In this document: positions 43,910 through 60,270 of the stretch, in pieces
Numbering within the stretch: the first letter of the stretch is position 1
Layout of the letters: every line of letters begins with the position of its first letter
From: Fomitopsis serialis
Lineage: Eukaryota > Basidiomycota > Agaricomycetes > Polyporales > Fomitopsidaceae
Length of the DNA: 64,000 nt
Direction of reading: 5' to 3'
Assembly (NCBI RefSeq): GCF_022376445.1
Contig: NW_025955113.1
Coordinates: 34,393 to 98,392 of the forward strand
Made by a program: the position numbers and the translations under genes
Notes under the pieces: model-generated
Database searches by the model: none
What the model saw: only the letters and a program-made list of their open reading frames with translations
What the model was told of the DNA's origin: nothing

Positions 43910-45560
43910 TCAGCATTTCCCAATGATACCTTCGCGTTGGAGACGAGTCAACTCCTCCTCGCCCAGCCCCAGTTCACCAATGAGGACCTCTCTGTTGTGC
44001 TGACCCAAGTCGGGACCGGCCCAGCGTGTTTTGGCCTCGCAGCCCTCCAGCACCGGAGTCACCCTCGGCATCTTGACGGTCCACCCCTTCTCCCCATCCT
44101 TGTCTCCCACCCAAACTTCCTCGACGAGTCCCCTCGCCCGCACCTGCGGGTTGTCCACGATCTCCTTGACACTCAGCACGCGCCCACTCGGCACACCGAC
44201 TCCCTGGAGCACCTCCTCGACTTCCTCCGCCGTGTGTTCGCGCGTCCAGGCGGAGATGGCAGCCTCGATCTCCTGCTGGCGCGCGACACGGTGCTGGTTG
44301 TGCGCGAAGTCGGGCCCCGTGAGATCTGGCCGCCCGACGGCGTTCATCAGGCGGACGTACATGCTGTCAGCGTTCGCGCCGATGACAACGAAGGAGGGAC
44401 GCCCGGGGAAGACGGGGAGGGCTTGCAGGGATAGGCATTCGTCGGGACGATCCCTGTGATTGAGGATCCAGAGGGCCCGCGGATCTACAGGGAGGGAATC
44501 AGTTCACTGAGTCTTCGCAGGTACGGCTGCTCTGACCTTGCCCTTGCGGTCGTATTCCGGAATAATTCCCTCCGTCAGGTTCATCATGCTGGAGCACGCA
44601 CGGTCGTCCCATGGATCATCCTACCAGAGCGACGCGCACGACGCACCTTTCTAGAATGCTCACATCCACCGTCTGCCCTCCGACCAGGCCCCGAGCCTCC
44701 TTTGCAGTTCTAGACAGAAGCGCGAGCACCTACATATCGCGGGCATGAGGTGGGATTGCCACTTAGATGCGGCGCAGATCCATTTAGTGCGGGCGGCTCA
44801 CCGTTCCGAGCGCAGCATGGAGTCCTGCAACAGAGTCTCCAAGACTGATGTTCGGGCGGACAGGTGGGCCATCCAGCATGCCCGTCTCTGGGTCCGGGTG
44901 ACCGTTGATATAGCGGAAGCCGGACTGTGCCTCGCAGACAGATGCGTATCCTGGACGGGAAGCCCATGGACCTGTCTGCCCGTACCCACTGACCCGCGTG
45001 AAGATGAGGGACGGATCGTGCGGGTGTAGGTCTTCAGGGCCAAGCTTCCATTTCTCCAGGGCTAGACGTCTGTGAATGAGTATGATGCAGAGCGAACTCG
45101 CGGTAGGACTGACTTCCGGGCTTGAAGTTCTCGAGTAGCACATCACTTTTGATAGCTAGTTTCCTGATCAACCTGAACGGGGAATCGTCCGTCATTTGAG
45201 TGACGTCTGTCCCTACTGCGACACGTACTCTCTGCCCTCCTCTTTCCGAAGGTCTATCGTCACACTCTTCTTGTTGCGAGCAATGCTCCGCCACCAAGGA
45301 CTGACCCCATCGACGTCTAGCTCACGCCAGACGCGCAGTGGGTCCCCTACGTTCGGTGGTTCCACTTTGATGACTTCTGCGCCATAGTGCCTGGTAGTAT
45401 CAAAGTTGGTCCTCGATAACTCTTCCATTCACGCGGAAGGGAACCTACCCAAGAAGTTGGCCGCAGAAAGGCCCCGCAATGACTTGGCCTATTTCGAGTA
45501 CGCGAATGCCCGAAAGAGGGAGATCTTTGGTAGCATCTCCTGGAGCGACGCTGTACCTTG
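43910..45560 (-). CDS. CaiB/BaiF family (type III) CoA-transferase, frameshifted, 5' end unresolved
   Basis: Eight or so exons read from about 45560 down to the stop at 43910. Core blocks: LPLSGIRVLEIGQVIAGPFC, HYGAEVIKVEPPNVGDPLRV, WWRSIARNKKSVTIDLR, SDVLLENFKPGTLEKW, IFTRVSGYGQTGPWASRPG with the catalytic-region NISLGDSVAGLHAALGT, GQTVDVSILE, RGPSGSSITGIVPTNAYPC, then VVIGANADSMYVRLMNAVG and FAHNQHRVARQ. This order matches SUGCT-like succinate:dicarboxylate CoA-transferases. RYSVAP before the core looks like a mitochondrial presequence end, but no in-frame ATG could be fixed. Between TNAYPC and LPVFPGRPSFVVIG (about 44405-44435) the frame changes with no room for an intron: a one-base indel, either real or an assembly error. 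Confidence 0.8.
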
Positions 45561-46765
45561 ACACATTCCAGTTAAGAATAAGATGCGGATTTCGTTGAAG
45601 TCCAGGCACATCATTTCGACTCACTGACGCGTTGAGGCTGATGGCTTGTGTATAGCAACCCTCCGCAAAGACACGGCTCTACTTGACCCATGGCGAAGAC
45701 CTGGGAACATATCTTTCGTGCAATGGCAGTGGCTGCTGGCCGCTGTTGGGAACTTGAAGTGCCAACTTGGACCACCGACTCAGAGTCAACAGCTAAAGCA
45801 GACGGTGGATGCTCAGTCAATCCGGAACGCGGAGGATAATAAACGTTTTTAAGGTGTCAGGTGAGCTCGACCACCGAGCCCCGGTGACCTCAGACTGAGA
45901 GATGAGTACTTGAGTCTCGGGAAACGACTTGTCGTCGGCAAAATCGGTCCCGCCGGTACACCAGTGTCACGCTGCAGCTGGATGGGTCCCGGCTCCTGAG
46001 GCCTGAAGATTGGGCGAGTAAACCTCAACAGAGTTTTTGTAGAAGGTCGTGACTTTAAGCAAAGCCAAGGAGGATGTGATTTGGATGTAACAGTCCGTCA
46101 GTACCCGGTCATGTTCAAGTTCAAGTTGCCTCCCCCGCAGTGACTGCGCGCGGCCAGGTGACTGCCTCCGAGTCGAAATCGTATCTCAGATCTAATACAC
46201 TATCATCTAGTCAACTCAAGTTGTTGCTACTACCCACTCTACTTCAACCTGTTACTTTATCTTACTCGGAGTCGCTGCAACCGAAGGTTGAGACATTCTG
46301 TAGATCATGAAACCCATGAATCTTCCGAGTCGTGGCTGGGCACTCAGCCGATGTCCAGAGACAAATGGGCCAGTCGCCTACATCTTCAGTTCCATGCTAT
46401 AGTCTTGTCTAGCCAATCCAGAGCCCTCCCAAATCAGCAAACACGTCAATTCGTACCGACCGGGTCTGCGAAGAAATTCCGACCCATGCATGTGAGTGGA
46501 TCTGCGGCTTCAAGTTTCCCGCTCGGTCAGAATGACAACGGAATGCCAATGCCTAGGCCCTTTCCTAGTAGCCATCGGACTCCGTCACCAGTTGCAATCG
46601 CAATGCTGACTATAGTCATTATGCGGATAATCCGTGACTGGTTTCTCGGTGGGAGCAATGGTGTGAGGCCCCAAGGGCCAAGATGCTTGCAAGGGGTATG
46701 CACGAGCGTAAAGGTTCGGTGATCCCGCCAGGTCACCTTGCCATCACAGTCAGTATAATCCAACA
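45561..46765. other. Intergenic stretch left of the inverted duplication
   Basis: 1.2 kb with no supported gene. It must contain the promoter and first coding bases of the CoA-transferase, but I could not place them. Confidence 0.5.
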
Positions 46766-46892
46766 AGCGCAAGAACGGATACACATACTACCAACCCGCA
46801 AGCGGATATGGATGCGCGGATACCAACGCGCTGCCGCCCCGTCCCCGTCCCGGCCCCCGTCCTCGCAGGCTCCTAACAGCACCATCCGAAAA

Positions 46893-46900
46893 CACATATA
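46893..46900 (+). promoter_or_regulatory. TATA-like box of orphan gene copy A
   Basis: CATATAAGG about 65 bp before the ATG at 46962. The other arm has CATAAAAAG at the equivalent place, so both copies keep a TATA-like core. Confidence 0.5.
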
Positions 46901-46961
46901 AGGCCAGCCATGTCGAGCGGAATCCTCAGTATCATCATCACTCGCACACGCACAAACCAGC

Positions 46962-47807
46962 ATGTCCGCATCCGCTTCTGCTGTTATTTGCTCTGCCCTA
47001 GCTGGTCTAGGGTTCTCCTCCCCCGCTCTCGACGCTATGTGCTCGCTGGCCGAGTACAAGCAGTACACCAGCGGCGAGGCACACAAGATGTCCCGCCGGT
47101 GTGGCTCGAGGAGCAGGGAGGGAAGTGCGCTCCCTTCGCCGTCGGCGGAAGAGATAGTCTATCCTCGTGAAAAGTAAGTAGGATCCCCGTTCTGCTCAGT
47201 ACCATTCCTGACGAAGTCCTCCTTGCACAGAGCTCGCGCCCCAAAAGCCTCTCATCTTTGCATGGAGGTCGGCGACGAGAACGAGGACGGCTACGAGGCC
47301 GGATGCGAGAGCGACCTCGATGCTCTCGCACGCACGCGATACCTCCGGAGCAAGCGCAGACACAGTTCCAGTCGCGCTCGCACGGAGACTGTCGCGTCCC
47401 CCGGCACGAAGGCGTACGTTGGTCTCGGCCTGGGACTCCCCGCGGGGGTCCTTCCCCAGCCGCACAGAAGACCAGCGTACGACTTCGACGAGGTCGACGA
47501 TATCCCCAAAGGCTCCACCTTGGTTGTAGAGAGGGATATCTGCCGCCCTCGGGCTGGGCGGACGTGGGACAGCTGGCCGCCTGTCGCGCCGTCCCCGTCA
47601 CTGCTGCCCAGTCCCACCCTGGCGTTTGGCCCGTCGCGGACCTGCCTGTCACCGAGTAGCCCTGCGTCACGGTGGCCTCGGGTGTCGATGGCGCCGTCGC
47701 CGTCGATGCTGCCGAGCCCACGATTTGCGTTCATGGGTACTCCGAGGCGGCCGTCGTGGCCTCCGGTAGCACCGTCGCCGTCGATGCTACCAACGCCTGT
47801 ATTCTGA
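46962..47807 (+). CDS. Orphan protein, copy A of an inverted gene pair
   Basis: Exons 46962-47173 and 47231-47807, 262 residues. No family recognised. The N-terminus (MSASASAVICSALAGLGF, SPALDAMCSLAEY) is mildly hydrophobic. The middle is acidic then basic (EVGDENEDGYEAGCESD, YLRSKRRHSSSR), followed by KAYVGLGLGLPAGVLPQPHR. The C-terminus repeats a Pro-Ser-Met/Leu-Leu-Pro motif four times (APSPSLLPSPTLAFG, APSPSMLPSPRFAFMG, ending WPPVAPSPSMLPTPVF). Both copies are intact and nearly identical, differing by a few substitutions and a two-residue deletion, which implies selection or recent duplication or conversion. Function unknown. Confidence 0.75.
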
Positions 47808-48075
47808 TGCTGTATCAGTGGCTTGCCTGGAGCAATACCACTTGTACTTAGTAGTATCAGAATTGGATATTGATCAATGGAAAGACACTCATGTTGTGTG
47901 ATGTTGCGAGACCAATGCAGCCTAAAGTTCAGCTGTCAGCGAGCGAAGACGAGCAACGCAGAATTAGCCATCTTCTCGACGTGATGCATACAAGCCATAG
48001 ATTACACGGTCGTGATCAGTGCGAGTAATATAGATAAATACCATTACATGAAGGGCCCGCGAATACCCTGGAATG

Positions 48076-51833
<3,758 letters not shown>

Positions 51834-52904
51834 TGGTGCAGATGTAGTCGCCGTGCGATCGTGGAGAGGACGACGCTGCCGATGAGAAAGCTTACGCGCA
51901 GACGGAGTCCGTGCGACCTCCGGGATGTGAGCCTGCTGGAGGCACAGGAAACCCGCAGGAAACTCACTTCACAGGCGCCCGCTGCGCTGCCAAGACCATA
52001 TCCACGTGGCGATTGATCGCGCCGAGCCGCCCTGCCGTCAGAGGAAACGCTCGTCGTCTATTTCTCAGATTCTCTGTAGTCGTCCGTTGGTCGTCCGACT
52101 CTCTTGCGTCTCGAAGGAGACTGAAGATCAAGTATCTGGGGACGGGAAAGGCAAGTTGTGCATTTAGACACGCATACGGTATAAACCTAATCTTTTTTAC
52201 CAGTGTTGCCAGCGTGATGAGAGGACATAAGTACCTTGAGTACGTCAGCAACGACTTGCCGCGGCCGTCTGTTGAGAACAGAAGATGGGAGTTCAAGGTC
52301 AAGCCTTGAAGAAGGGTTCGGGTGGTCATCCACAAGAATGGTCCGCCTTATATACCGCCGTAAGGGATTGACATGCTCGGAACTATCAGGGAAGCATTGC
52401 GTCATAGTCACTGAATGAACAGACGAAGGAAGCGACCGAATACGTCATTCGTAGAGGACACCAAACTGGGTAAGATGCACACCATAACAGGAAGGAGTTC
52501 ACGAACCACGCGCTACACGTAGCAGTCGACCGGAATATGGCGGCCCCATGTAAGTAAGTGGTGCAGTCATGTCACAAAATGATCTACAATTCAATTCAGT
52601 CAGGGGCCTAAGAGTAATTGTCCAATTGAACACGGCACTGTGCAGTTTATTTTACACTACCACTCTGATTCGAGGCGGCGCCCTTGGAAGGTGCCTACTG
52701 CCAAGTTGATGCTTGTACGTTGGCAAAACATCGAAAAATTTGCTTCGTGGTCTCAGTATGGCTAGTTCCACAGCCTGACAGACAGTTCACATCATATCAG
52801 CAGTCGACATACTTAACCCAACTTTCACTGGTCATCCGGAATGTACGTGGCCTCACACCAGCCTGTAGCGATGTCGCTTTCTTTTACATCCATTCATGAT
52901 ATTA
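51834..52904. other. PMR1 upstream region
   Basis: About 1.07 kb. A TATA-like TATATAAGG on the minus strand lies at about 52346-52354, some 515 bp before the ATG, so a long leader or an untranslated first exon is possible. No gene is supported. Confidence 0.45.
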
Positions 52905-53972
52905 ATACAGGTGGCATTAATGCTCCAGGCAAGCCATAGCATCAGAATACAGGCGTCGGTAGCATCGACGGCGACGGTGCTACCGGGGGCCACGCCGGCC
53001 GCCTCGGAGTACCCATGAACGCAAACCGTGGGCTCGGCAGCATCGACGGCGACGGCGCTATCGACACCCGAGGCCACGCAGGGCTACCCGGAGACAGGCA
53101 GGTCCGCGACGGACCAAACGCCAGGGTGGGACTGGGCAGCAGTGACGGGGACGGCGCGACAGGCGGCCAGCTGTCCCACGCCCGCCCAGCCCGAGGGCGG
53201 CAGATATCCCTCTCTACAACCAAGGTGGAGCTTTTGGGGATATCGCCGACCTCCTCGAAGTCGTACGCTGGTCTTCTGTGCGGCTGAGGAAGGACCCCCG
53301 AAGGGAGGCCTAGGCCGAGACCAACGTACGCCTTCGTGCCGGGGGACGCGACAGTCTCCGTGCGAGCGCGACTGGAACTGTGTCTGCGCTTGCTCCGGAG
53401 GTGTCGCGTGCGTGCGAGAGCATCGGGGTCGCTCTCACATCCGGCTTCGTAGCCGTCCTCGTTCTCGTCGCCGACCTCCATGCAAAGATGAGAGGCTTTC
53501 GGTGCGCGAGCTCTGTCGAAGAAGGACTTCGTCAGGAGTGGCCCTCAGTAGGACGAGGATGCTACTTACTTTTCACGAGGATAGACTATCTCTTCCGCCG
53601 ACGGCGAGGGGAGCGCACTTCCCTCCCCGCCCCTCGAGCCACACCGGCGGGACACCTTGTGTGCCTCGCCGCTGGTGTGTTGGTTGTACTCGGCCAGCGA
53701 GCACATGACGTCGAGGGCAGGAGAGGAGAACCCTAGACCAGCTAGGGCGGAGCGAATAACAGCAGATGCGGATGCGGACATGCTGGTTTGTGCGTGTGCA
53801 GGTGATGATGATACTGAGGGTCCCGCTCGACTTGGCTGGCTTTTTATGCGTTTTCGGATGGTGCTGTTAGGAGTCTGCGAGGACGGGGACGGAGGCGGCA
53901 GCGCGCTGGTATCCGCGTATCCATATCCGCTCGCGGGTTGGTAGTATGCGTATCCGTGCTTGCGCGTGTCGG
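52905..53972 (-). repeat. Right arm of the 1.1-kb inverted duplication
   Basis: Reverse-complement counterpart of 46766-47850. The spacer between arms is about 5.05 kb and holds the whole of PMR1. Confidence 0.9.
52942..53781 (-). CDS. Orphan protein, copy B of an inverted gene pair
   Basis: Exons 53570-53781 (212 nt, as in copy A) and 52942-53512, 260 residues. Same architecture and termini as copy A: MSASASAVIRSALAGLGF at the start, APSPSMLPTPVF at the end. Differences include CLSPGSPAWPR for CLSPSSPASRWPR, EEVGDIPKSS for DEVDDIPKGS and a few point changes in the first exon. Splice sites are conserved. Both reading frames are open, so neither copy is an obvious pseudogene. Function unknown. 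Confidence 0.75.
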
Positions 53973-54462
53973 CCTTGGTGGTGCGCGGCGTGCCAGCATG
54001 CCCTTACTAACCTTTCCAAGACCGAGAAGCTCGCATACCTTGGTACCGGTGTCAATGGAGAGCAATGGCATATACAACGTCCGGGACCGCTTACCTGAGC
54101 CTTCGGTTCCCCACTTACTAGTCCGGTACTACTACTCAATACGTGCTGGATCGATCGTCGGAAGGTTGATATTTCGATCCGGACTGATACTGTCGGGCGC
54201 AGGCTGCGGGTGAGCGCTTGAGCGCTTGAGCGCGGGTCAACATCTCGGACCGTCACGATCCTGACCATGTCGACCCGCTCTGCCGAGCATGCGACCAGTG
54301 CAGGATGGTCTTCATGTAACATAGTGAACAGTATTTCTGCAAGTTGACATACTATTGAGGTATGACTTTTTCATTTGCCATGATTTACATCTACATTGAA
54401 CGCGAGCTTCTCTAGTGATTCGATAACCTACAGCCCCTCCCCGCGAACGCGCACGCACCCGC
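53973..54462. other. Spacer between right arm and aldo/keto reductase
   Basis: 490 bp, no gene. It contains a short TTGAGCG direct repeat near 54215-54230. Confidence 0.5.
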
Positions 54463-55677
54463 TTACTTCAGCTTCGGCGTGGTCGTCGCGGGCTGCTCGC
54501 TGGGCTCGTTGAAGATGTTGATGTCCCAGCGGGGCGAGTAGTTGTACGGCACGTTGAACCGCGTCGGGTCGCGCTTGCCGAGGGCGACTAGCTTCTGGTA
54601 GTCCTCCTCCGAGAGCGACACCTGCTTGAAGTTCGAGTCGATGCGTTCTGCGCACCACATCCGTTAGCCTCGCTCGCTCTCATCGTCGGCACGGGGACAC
54701 GTACCTTTCTGCACGGACTTGGGGATGACGGAGTACCCGCGGTACACGCCGTACGCAACGAGGACCTGCGCGGGCGTCGCGTCGAGCTTCTTCGCGATCT
54801 CGACCACCTCGGGGTAGTCGGTGAGCTTGGGCTTGCCGACCAGGTTGTTCCCGAGCGGGCTGTATGCGGTGATGTGGATGTTGTGCGCCTTGGCGAACGC
54901 GTCGAGCTCGTCCTGCTGCAGCAGCGGGTGCGCCTCGATCTGGTTCACGGTCTATGCATGGCCATCTTATCAGCTTCGGATCAGCAGTCGCGGAGCGCCG
55001 GGAGACGTACCGGCCAGACGCCGGTGGCGTCGGCGATGGTCTGGATTTGCTCGATGGTGAAGTTGGAGACACCGATCGCCTTGACCTTGCCGGTCTTGAG
55101 GAGATCGATGAGTGCCTGCCACGTCTCAACGAGCGACGTCTCCGTGTCGAGCTCGACCCAGCCCTCCTTCGTCGACGGGAAGAAGTCCTTGCCAGGGACC
55201 GAGCTCCCCTTGAACGCAACGGGCCAGTGGATCACTGCCGCGGAACATCTAGGTCAGTCACAGGATGTAACACAGGACGAGCGCACTCACGGTAGAGGTC
55301 GAGGTAGTCGGTGCCGAGCTGGCTGAGCGTCTCGTCGAGCTCCTTCTCGACAAGCTCCTTCTTGTGCGAGGTGTTCCAGAGCTTGGAGGTGATGAAGAGC
55401 TCCTCGCGCTTGACGACGGAGGGGACGACCTTCTTGAGCGCACGCCCGACCTCGTCCTGGTTCGCGTAGATCATCGCGAGATCGAGGTGGCGGTAGCCCG
55501 CGCGCACGGCGAGCTCGACCTGCGGGCGCCGTCCCTCCGTCAGATGCGGGCCGATGGCATGAATCGCCGGCGACGTACCGCGTTCTCAACCTCGTTGGGC
55601 TTCGAGAGCCATGTGCCGAGGCCGATCTGGGGGATCGTCTGTCCGCTGGACAGAGACAGGACTTTGCCGTGCGACAT
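54463..55677 (-). CDS. Aldo/keto reductase
   Basis: Five exons from [20 protein letters not shown] at 55677 to the stop at 54463, about 330 residues, normal family length. The four catalytic positions are visible: Asp and Tyr in [19 protein letters not shown], Lys in [13 protein letters not shown], His in [15 protein letters not shown]-binding blocks follow: [34 protein letters not shown] and [11 protein letters not shown]. The C-terminal loop, which sets substrate range, reads [15 protein letters not shown] cytosolic NADPH-dependent reductase of aldehydes or sugars is expected; D-xylose/glycerol-type enzymes are the nearest in style, but the substrate is not determined. Confidence 0.92.
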
Positions 55678-57366
55678 GGCTGGAGATGGGGGATGGTGGG
55701 GAGAGCAGAGGGTGGGGTGCGGATTGCGCGATCGCATGCTGGTCGCTGGGGTTTATATACCACATTTCTGGCGGGATATTTCTTCCCCAGGTTCCTTCTC
55801 GGTTTCCAGGTTCGAGGGCGCAAGCCCCGCCCCCCGCCATCTGGCACTAATCTGGCACGATCTGGCACCACAGGCGATCGCGGTATGACGCAACGGCCCG
55901 CCGGGCCGTCGGGACGGACGAAGAGCCGGAGGTCGATGCGGTCCCGACCGCGTAAGTATTCCCGCAACAGCCCGAGCTGCACGTTGACCACCACTTCCAT
56001 CTTGACTTGCATGCACGACGAAACCACTCGAGCGAACAAGGTGCCGTTTTCAGTGAATATTTTGACTCTGCATTGTTCATTAACTCTTGATATATGCGCC
56101 TCTAGGTAGTCCAATCTTAACACTCACTGACTTCACCTAAGTAAGAAATCGCGTAATCTGTCACGGCGACTGGGATGCAAACTATGTACACGGACGATGC
56201 AAAGACAACGAACGTGACGCTGCTTAGTCTCGAATCGCGCAGAGCGCTGCTCTGGTGAGTCGCTTGCTAGTTGTGGGAGGTTGGCCCGACACACATTGTC
56301 TCTGTTATCCGTGTGAGCGCAAAAAATGGCATATATGCGTTCCACTATTCAGTCAGCCCCTGCATCTGCAATCTTCTGGGTGAGGACGACTTGTCTGTCC
56401 AGTTTCACGGTAACAGGGTAGAGGTTCGGTAGAGGTTTATTCTTTTCGAGGTGGTGACGCAGGGTCTCGCCATGGACCATACATCATCCTCATCGATCAT
56501 CGACCACTCACCTCCAACTATATACTCCGGTTATTCTCTATTTGACGCCTTAGCAGCGAGCCACGCTAGCTGGATCGAAGCTGCACACTCCTATGCTAAC
56601 CATGTCGTCTCGCCCAACGCTTGCAGGGTTGCTTGACTTATGTATGCTTGGAAGGACGAGTACAGTGACTGAACTTTGAAAACTTCCGGTTCCCGATGTA
56701 CAGGTGCGCGTGTTCTGTCACTGTCTCCGGTGCGATCGTCCAGCCAATCGTTGATTCACATTGTCTGCAGTTAAGCGCGGAATTCACGCCTAATGGATCC
56801 AATATGTCTTGTGTTGACAGCGAGTGCGATCTTTTCGCGCTGTTTGGGCCTGGGCGACCGCCTTCTCCCGCACAAATGCTGTCACCCGTCTCCTGAGTAG
56901 GTAAGTTCGAACTGGAGGCACGGTATTCGTGCTAAATCCGACCGGGTTCTATCTCGGCCATGTCGGTGAGATGTCCTCCTGAATATGCGCGTAACGTTAG
57001 CTGTGCTGCTGTGGCGAAACTTTCCCCGCTTTACGTCCCGTCCATTGCCTTTCTCCTCCCCGCTCCACGATGGCGCGGTTGTTGGTGTCCTTGGTGCCTT
57101 CGCTTCCGGCCAAGTCGCGTACATCTTCAAGGGCAATCAGGGCGAGTCAAACATGCTCAGACGCGTAGCGCATATGGCCTCGATCGTATATAACCTTGCT
57201 AATGCGGACGTCTCCCCACGTCGCCTCTTCTCTCTGACGTCTCGCGCACGATCGCGGCCTTCAGGCTAACTCACTGCTGCATCCGTCGACAGTTGTTCGC
57301 ATCCCCGGGATCCCCGTGCCACCATCACAGCGTTGTACGCCCAGTTTAGCCTCCGGGATACTCAAC
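55678..57366. other. Divergent upstream region of aldo/keto reductase and FAD oxidase
   Basis: 1.7 kb. Besides the reductase TATA box, nothing is supported. A TATATAA on the plus strand near 57187 may be upstream of the oxidase. Short open frames in this stretch lack family resemblance or conserved splice structure. Confidence 0.45.
55752..55759 (-). promoter_or_regulatory. TATA box of the aldo/keto reductase gene
   Basis: TATATAAA on the minus strand, about 75 bp upstream of the ATG at 55677. Confidence 0.6.
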
Positions 57367-60270
57367 ATGGCTTTGCAACAAGCACTCCCGTCGCTCTCCA
57401 TCCCTGGCGCGGATCTTCCACCGGCTCTATGCGACGAGCTGCGTGCTGCTGTCAGAGGCCCCGTGTACGCTCGGAGCACGATGGAGTACGTCTCTCTCAA
57501 CTGTATCGCCCGCGCATCTCCTTACAGCCGTGTCTATGTAGGTTCGGCGAGCGCGCCAAAACCTTCAACGGGAAGATCACCTGTCTGTCCAAGGCCCTCG
57601 TCTCGCCGCTCGACGCGCAGGACGTGAGTGCGATCGTCCTCTTCTGCCGCAAGCACGGCCTCTCTCCGTCGGTCAAAGCCGGTGGCTACGCGACGGCGGG
57701 CTGGTCCATCGCCGGCGATGTCATCGTCGACCTAGGGATGATGAGGGAGTGCGACATCGAGCCGCCTGTCCCGGACGCAGAGGGCGGCAAGGACTGGACT
57801 AAGCTAGTCGACATGCTCCCTCTAGGAAGCAAAGGCAAGGGCCGTGCGCGCGTCCCAGAAAAGAAGGAAGACGTACCCGCAGTCTCACCCAAGACGTCGA
57901 CGACCCCCGCACACGAAGCTGAGGAGCCAGCCACCGCTGCCGGGACGAAGCGGAGGCGAGAAGACAGTGCAGAGGCGGAGGATCGGCCCCTCCCCAAACT
58001 CCAAGCGACGCAGGAGAAGCGCAACCTCCTGCGCTCGTACGACACCGCGTCCGACAGCGTCGCCGCGTTCTTCCGCGGGCCGCCGCTCCCCGAAGAGGAG
58101 GGGGAGGAGCCCCGGAAGCCCCCTGCCAACCGCCGGAGGTATGCGTCGCCCGTGCGCACTGCAAGCACGCCTACGGGACAGGGGCAGACGAGTGACTCTT
58201 CCAGCGAGGCTCCGGGTCCTATATCCATGTCTCGCTCTGGCTCCGGCGGCTCGGGGTCAACATCTGGTCCTTCTGAAGCCAGCACGCACATCACGACGCC
58301 AGACACGGACGAGAAACCCTCGCACGAAGCGCCTCCCCCGCGCGCCCAGGATCCCTTCGGCTACCTGTCCGCGGATGACCCGACAGCGACCGCACCTCAT
58401 GCGCCAGCGATGACGAGCACCAACCCGTTCGGCGCCGCCCCGGGTCCATCCAGCTTCACGACGCTCACCCCAGGGTTCTCCAGCATGGGTATGGGCATGG
58501 GGTCCTGGTCCTCGTTCTCCGCGGCAAGCGCACTGGGCCGGCAGGGCGCGTCGAGCGCAGGGGTCGGCCCACGCATCTCCTTCCCGCCGGCGTTCGCGTT
58601 CCCCGCGGGCTGGGCATGGCGCCGATGGGGATGCTCGCGCTGCCGCCGGACGGCGGGTTCGGCGTCGTCGCGCCCGCGCGGCCCGTGCACCCGCACGCGT
58701 ACGTGACGCTCGGCGCGGGGATGAAGCAGAAGGAGGTGGACATGTACACGGCGGAGCACCCGCTGGAGGGGCTCAGCGGCGTGACGGGCGAGCGGCAGGA
58801 GCGGAGCGTGCCGTACCATATGCCTTCGTGCGTCTCTCTCTGTTCCGGCGGGGTGGCGATGTGCTGACGAGGATGGATGTAGGTCGGCGCACCCTGTGGG
58901 CTCGTCGATCCTGCTGCTTGCGGGGTTTGGGTTCATCAGCCGGATGTACGGGCTGAGCGTGGACAACGTCGTCGAGATCGAGATGGTGCTGGCGGATGGC
59001 CGGATCGTGGTCGTCAGCGAGGACAGCGATCCAGGTGAGCCGAAGTCTTTCGCAAAACGCGGCCCTGACATATGTACACCATCTCTTAGATCTGTGGTGG
59101 GCAATTCGGGGCGCAGGCCCCGCCTTCGGGATCGCGACCCGGTACAAGGTCAGGGCGTTCCCAGTGCCCGTCGTCTTCGCTGGGAACCTCATCTAGTACG
59201 TCCCTCGCTCACGTCCGTCCGCACGCCCGAGTGCGGGCTCACCCGCCGTCCACAGCCGCTTCCACCGCGCGACCGCGGCCTCGCTCATCAAGCACGTGCG
59301 CGACTGCATCAAGGGCGCGCCGCGCGAGCTCTACGCGAACGTGCTGCTCACGGCGGGGCCCGCGGACAAGGACTCGCTCGTCGTCGTGCAGATGTGCTAC
59401 GTCGGGCCGAAGGAGCAGGGGCTGGAGTTCCTGAACGCGATCTCGAGCTGGGACGGCGAGCGCTGCCTGCTGAACGAGGTGAACGAGAAGAGCTATCTGG
59501 CGCAGCAGGACAGCGTCGCGCAGATCCTGCGGGGGAAAGGTGCGCAGCCCGGCTTCGCGTGGGGGGTGGCTTGCTGACTGTGGGCGGGGGCGACGCTAGC
59601 GGGGCGCCAGTGGTTCATCCGCTCGGCGCTCATCCACTCCCTCCCAGACGACATCATCAACCAGACCGTCATCCAGTTCGCCAACACGCCCATCGGGTGC
59701 AGTGAGTGTCCCATCGGGCTCTGACCCAACCTCTATTTCAAGACTGACCATCGATTGCAGCGTGGATCTTCGAGCTTTCCGGGGGCGCCATAGCGGACTT
59801 TGAGGACACGCCGATTCCGCGGGAGCAGCGGGAGGCGGTGTGGACGGTCGCGGCGCTGCACCAGTGGGAGATGGGTATTGACGACGCGCGGTGCGTCGAG
59901 TCAGCTGAGGAGGTGCGTGGCTGTTCATCTCGCGTGGATCTGCCTCCGAGTCGAGGGCGTGCTGACGGTCTGTGTCGGTAGTGGATCGACGGGACGATCG
60001 GGAAGGTCGCGCTGGGCGGCCCGTTCCCGTCTGTACGTTTGTCGGTTGTCCTCCGTTTCGTAATGAGTCTGAAGTAAGGTTACAGTTCATCGGTCGCCAC
60101 GAGCCCCCGCGCGGACGATGGCGTGCTTCGGCAAGAACTGGGCGCGTCTGGCTGGCCTGAAGCGCAAGTACGACCCGGAGGGCTTCTTCAAGAACAACTT
60201 CTGGCCATTAGACAAGGACGGCCGGCCGATCGAGCCACTGTCGAACGAGCCTCCCAGTCCGTCGCCTTGA
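57367..60270 (+). CDS. FAD-linked oxidase (PCMH-type) with ~300-residue internal insertion, two frameshifts
   Basis: Start MALQQALPSLSIPGADLP. The FAD-binding half begins KITCLSKALVSPLDAQDVSA and SVKAGGYATAGWSIAGDVIVDLG. At about residue 115 a low-complexity Pro/Ser/Glu-rich insertion of some 300 residues interrupts it (about 57760-58685). The fold resumes at AYVTLGAGMKQKEVD, SSAHPVGSSILLLAGFGFIS, YGLSVDNVVEIEMVLADG, DLWWAIRGAGPAFGI and a C-terminal half with WFIRSALIHSLPDD, ending KYDPEGFFKNNFWPLD. The usual covalent-FAD His of GGH is Tyr here (AGGYAT). Two one-base indels break the frame: at about 58610 (before LGMAPMGML) and about 60115 (before MACFGKNWARL), both in GC-rich runs. The protein is otherwise whole. 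Substrate unknown. Confidence 0.8.

Larger units (their letters stand above)
46766..47850 (+). repeat. Left arm of a 1.1-kb inverted duplication
   Basis: Matches the reverse complement of 52905-53972 over promoter, leader, both exons, the intron boundaries and about 40 bp of 3' flank. The match starts near CGCAAG-ACGGATAC and ends after GGCTTGCCTGGAGCA. Confidence 0.9.

Noticed and set aside
53028..53708. Plus-strand frames opposite orphan copy B
   Set aside because: Shadows; the minus-strand frame is conserved in both arms with splice sites, the plus-strand frame is not needed.
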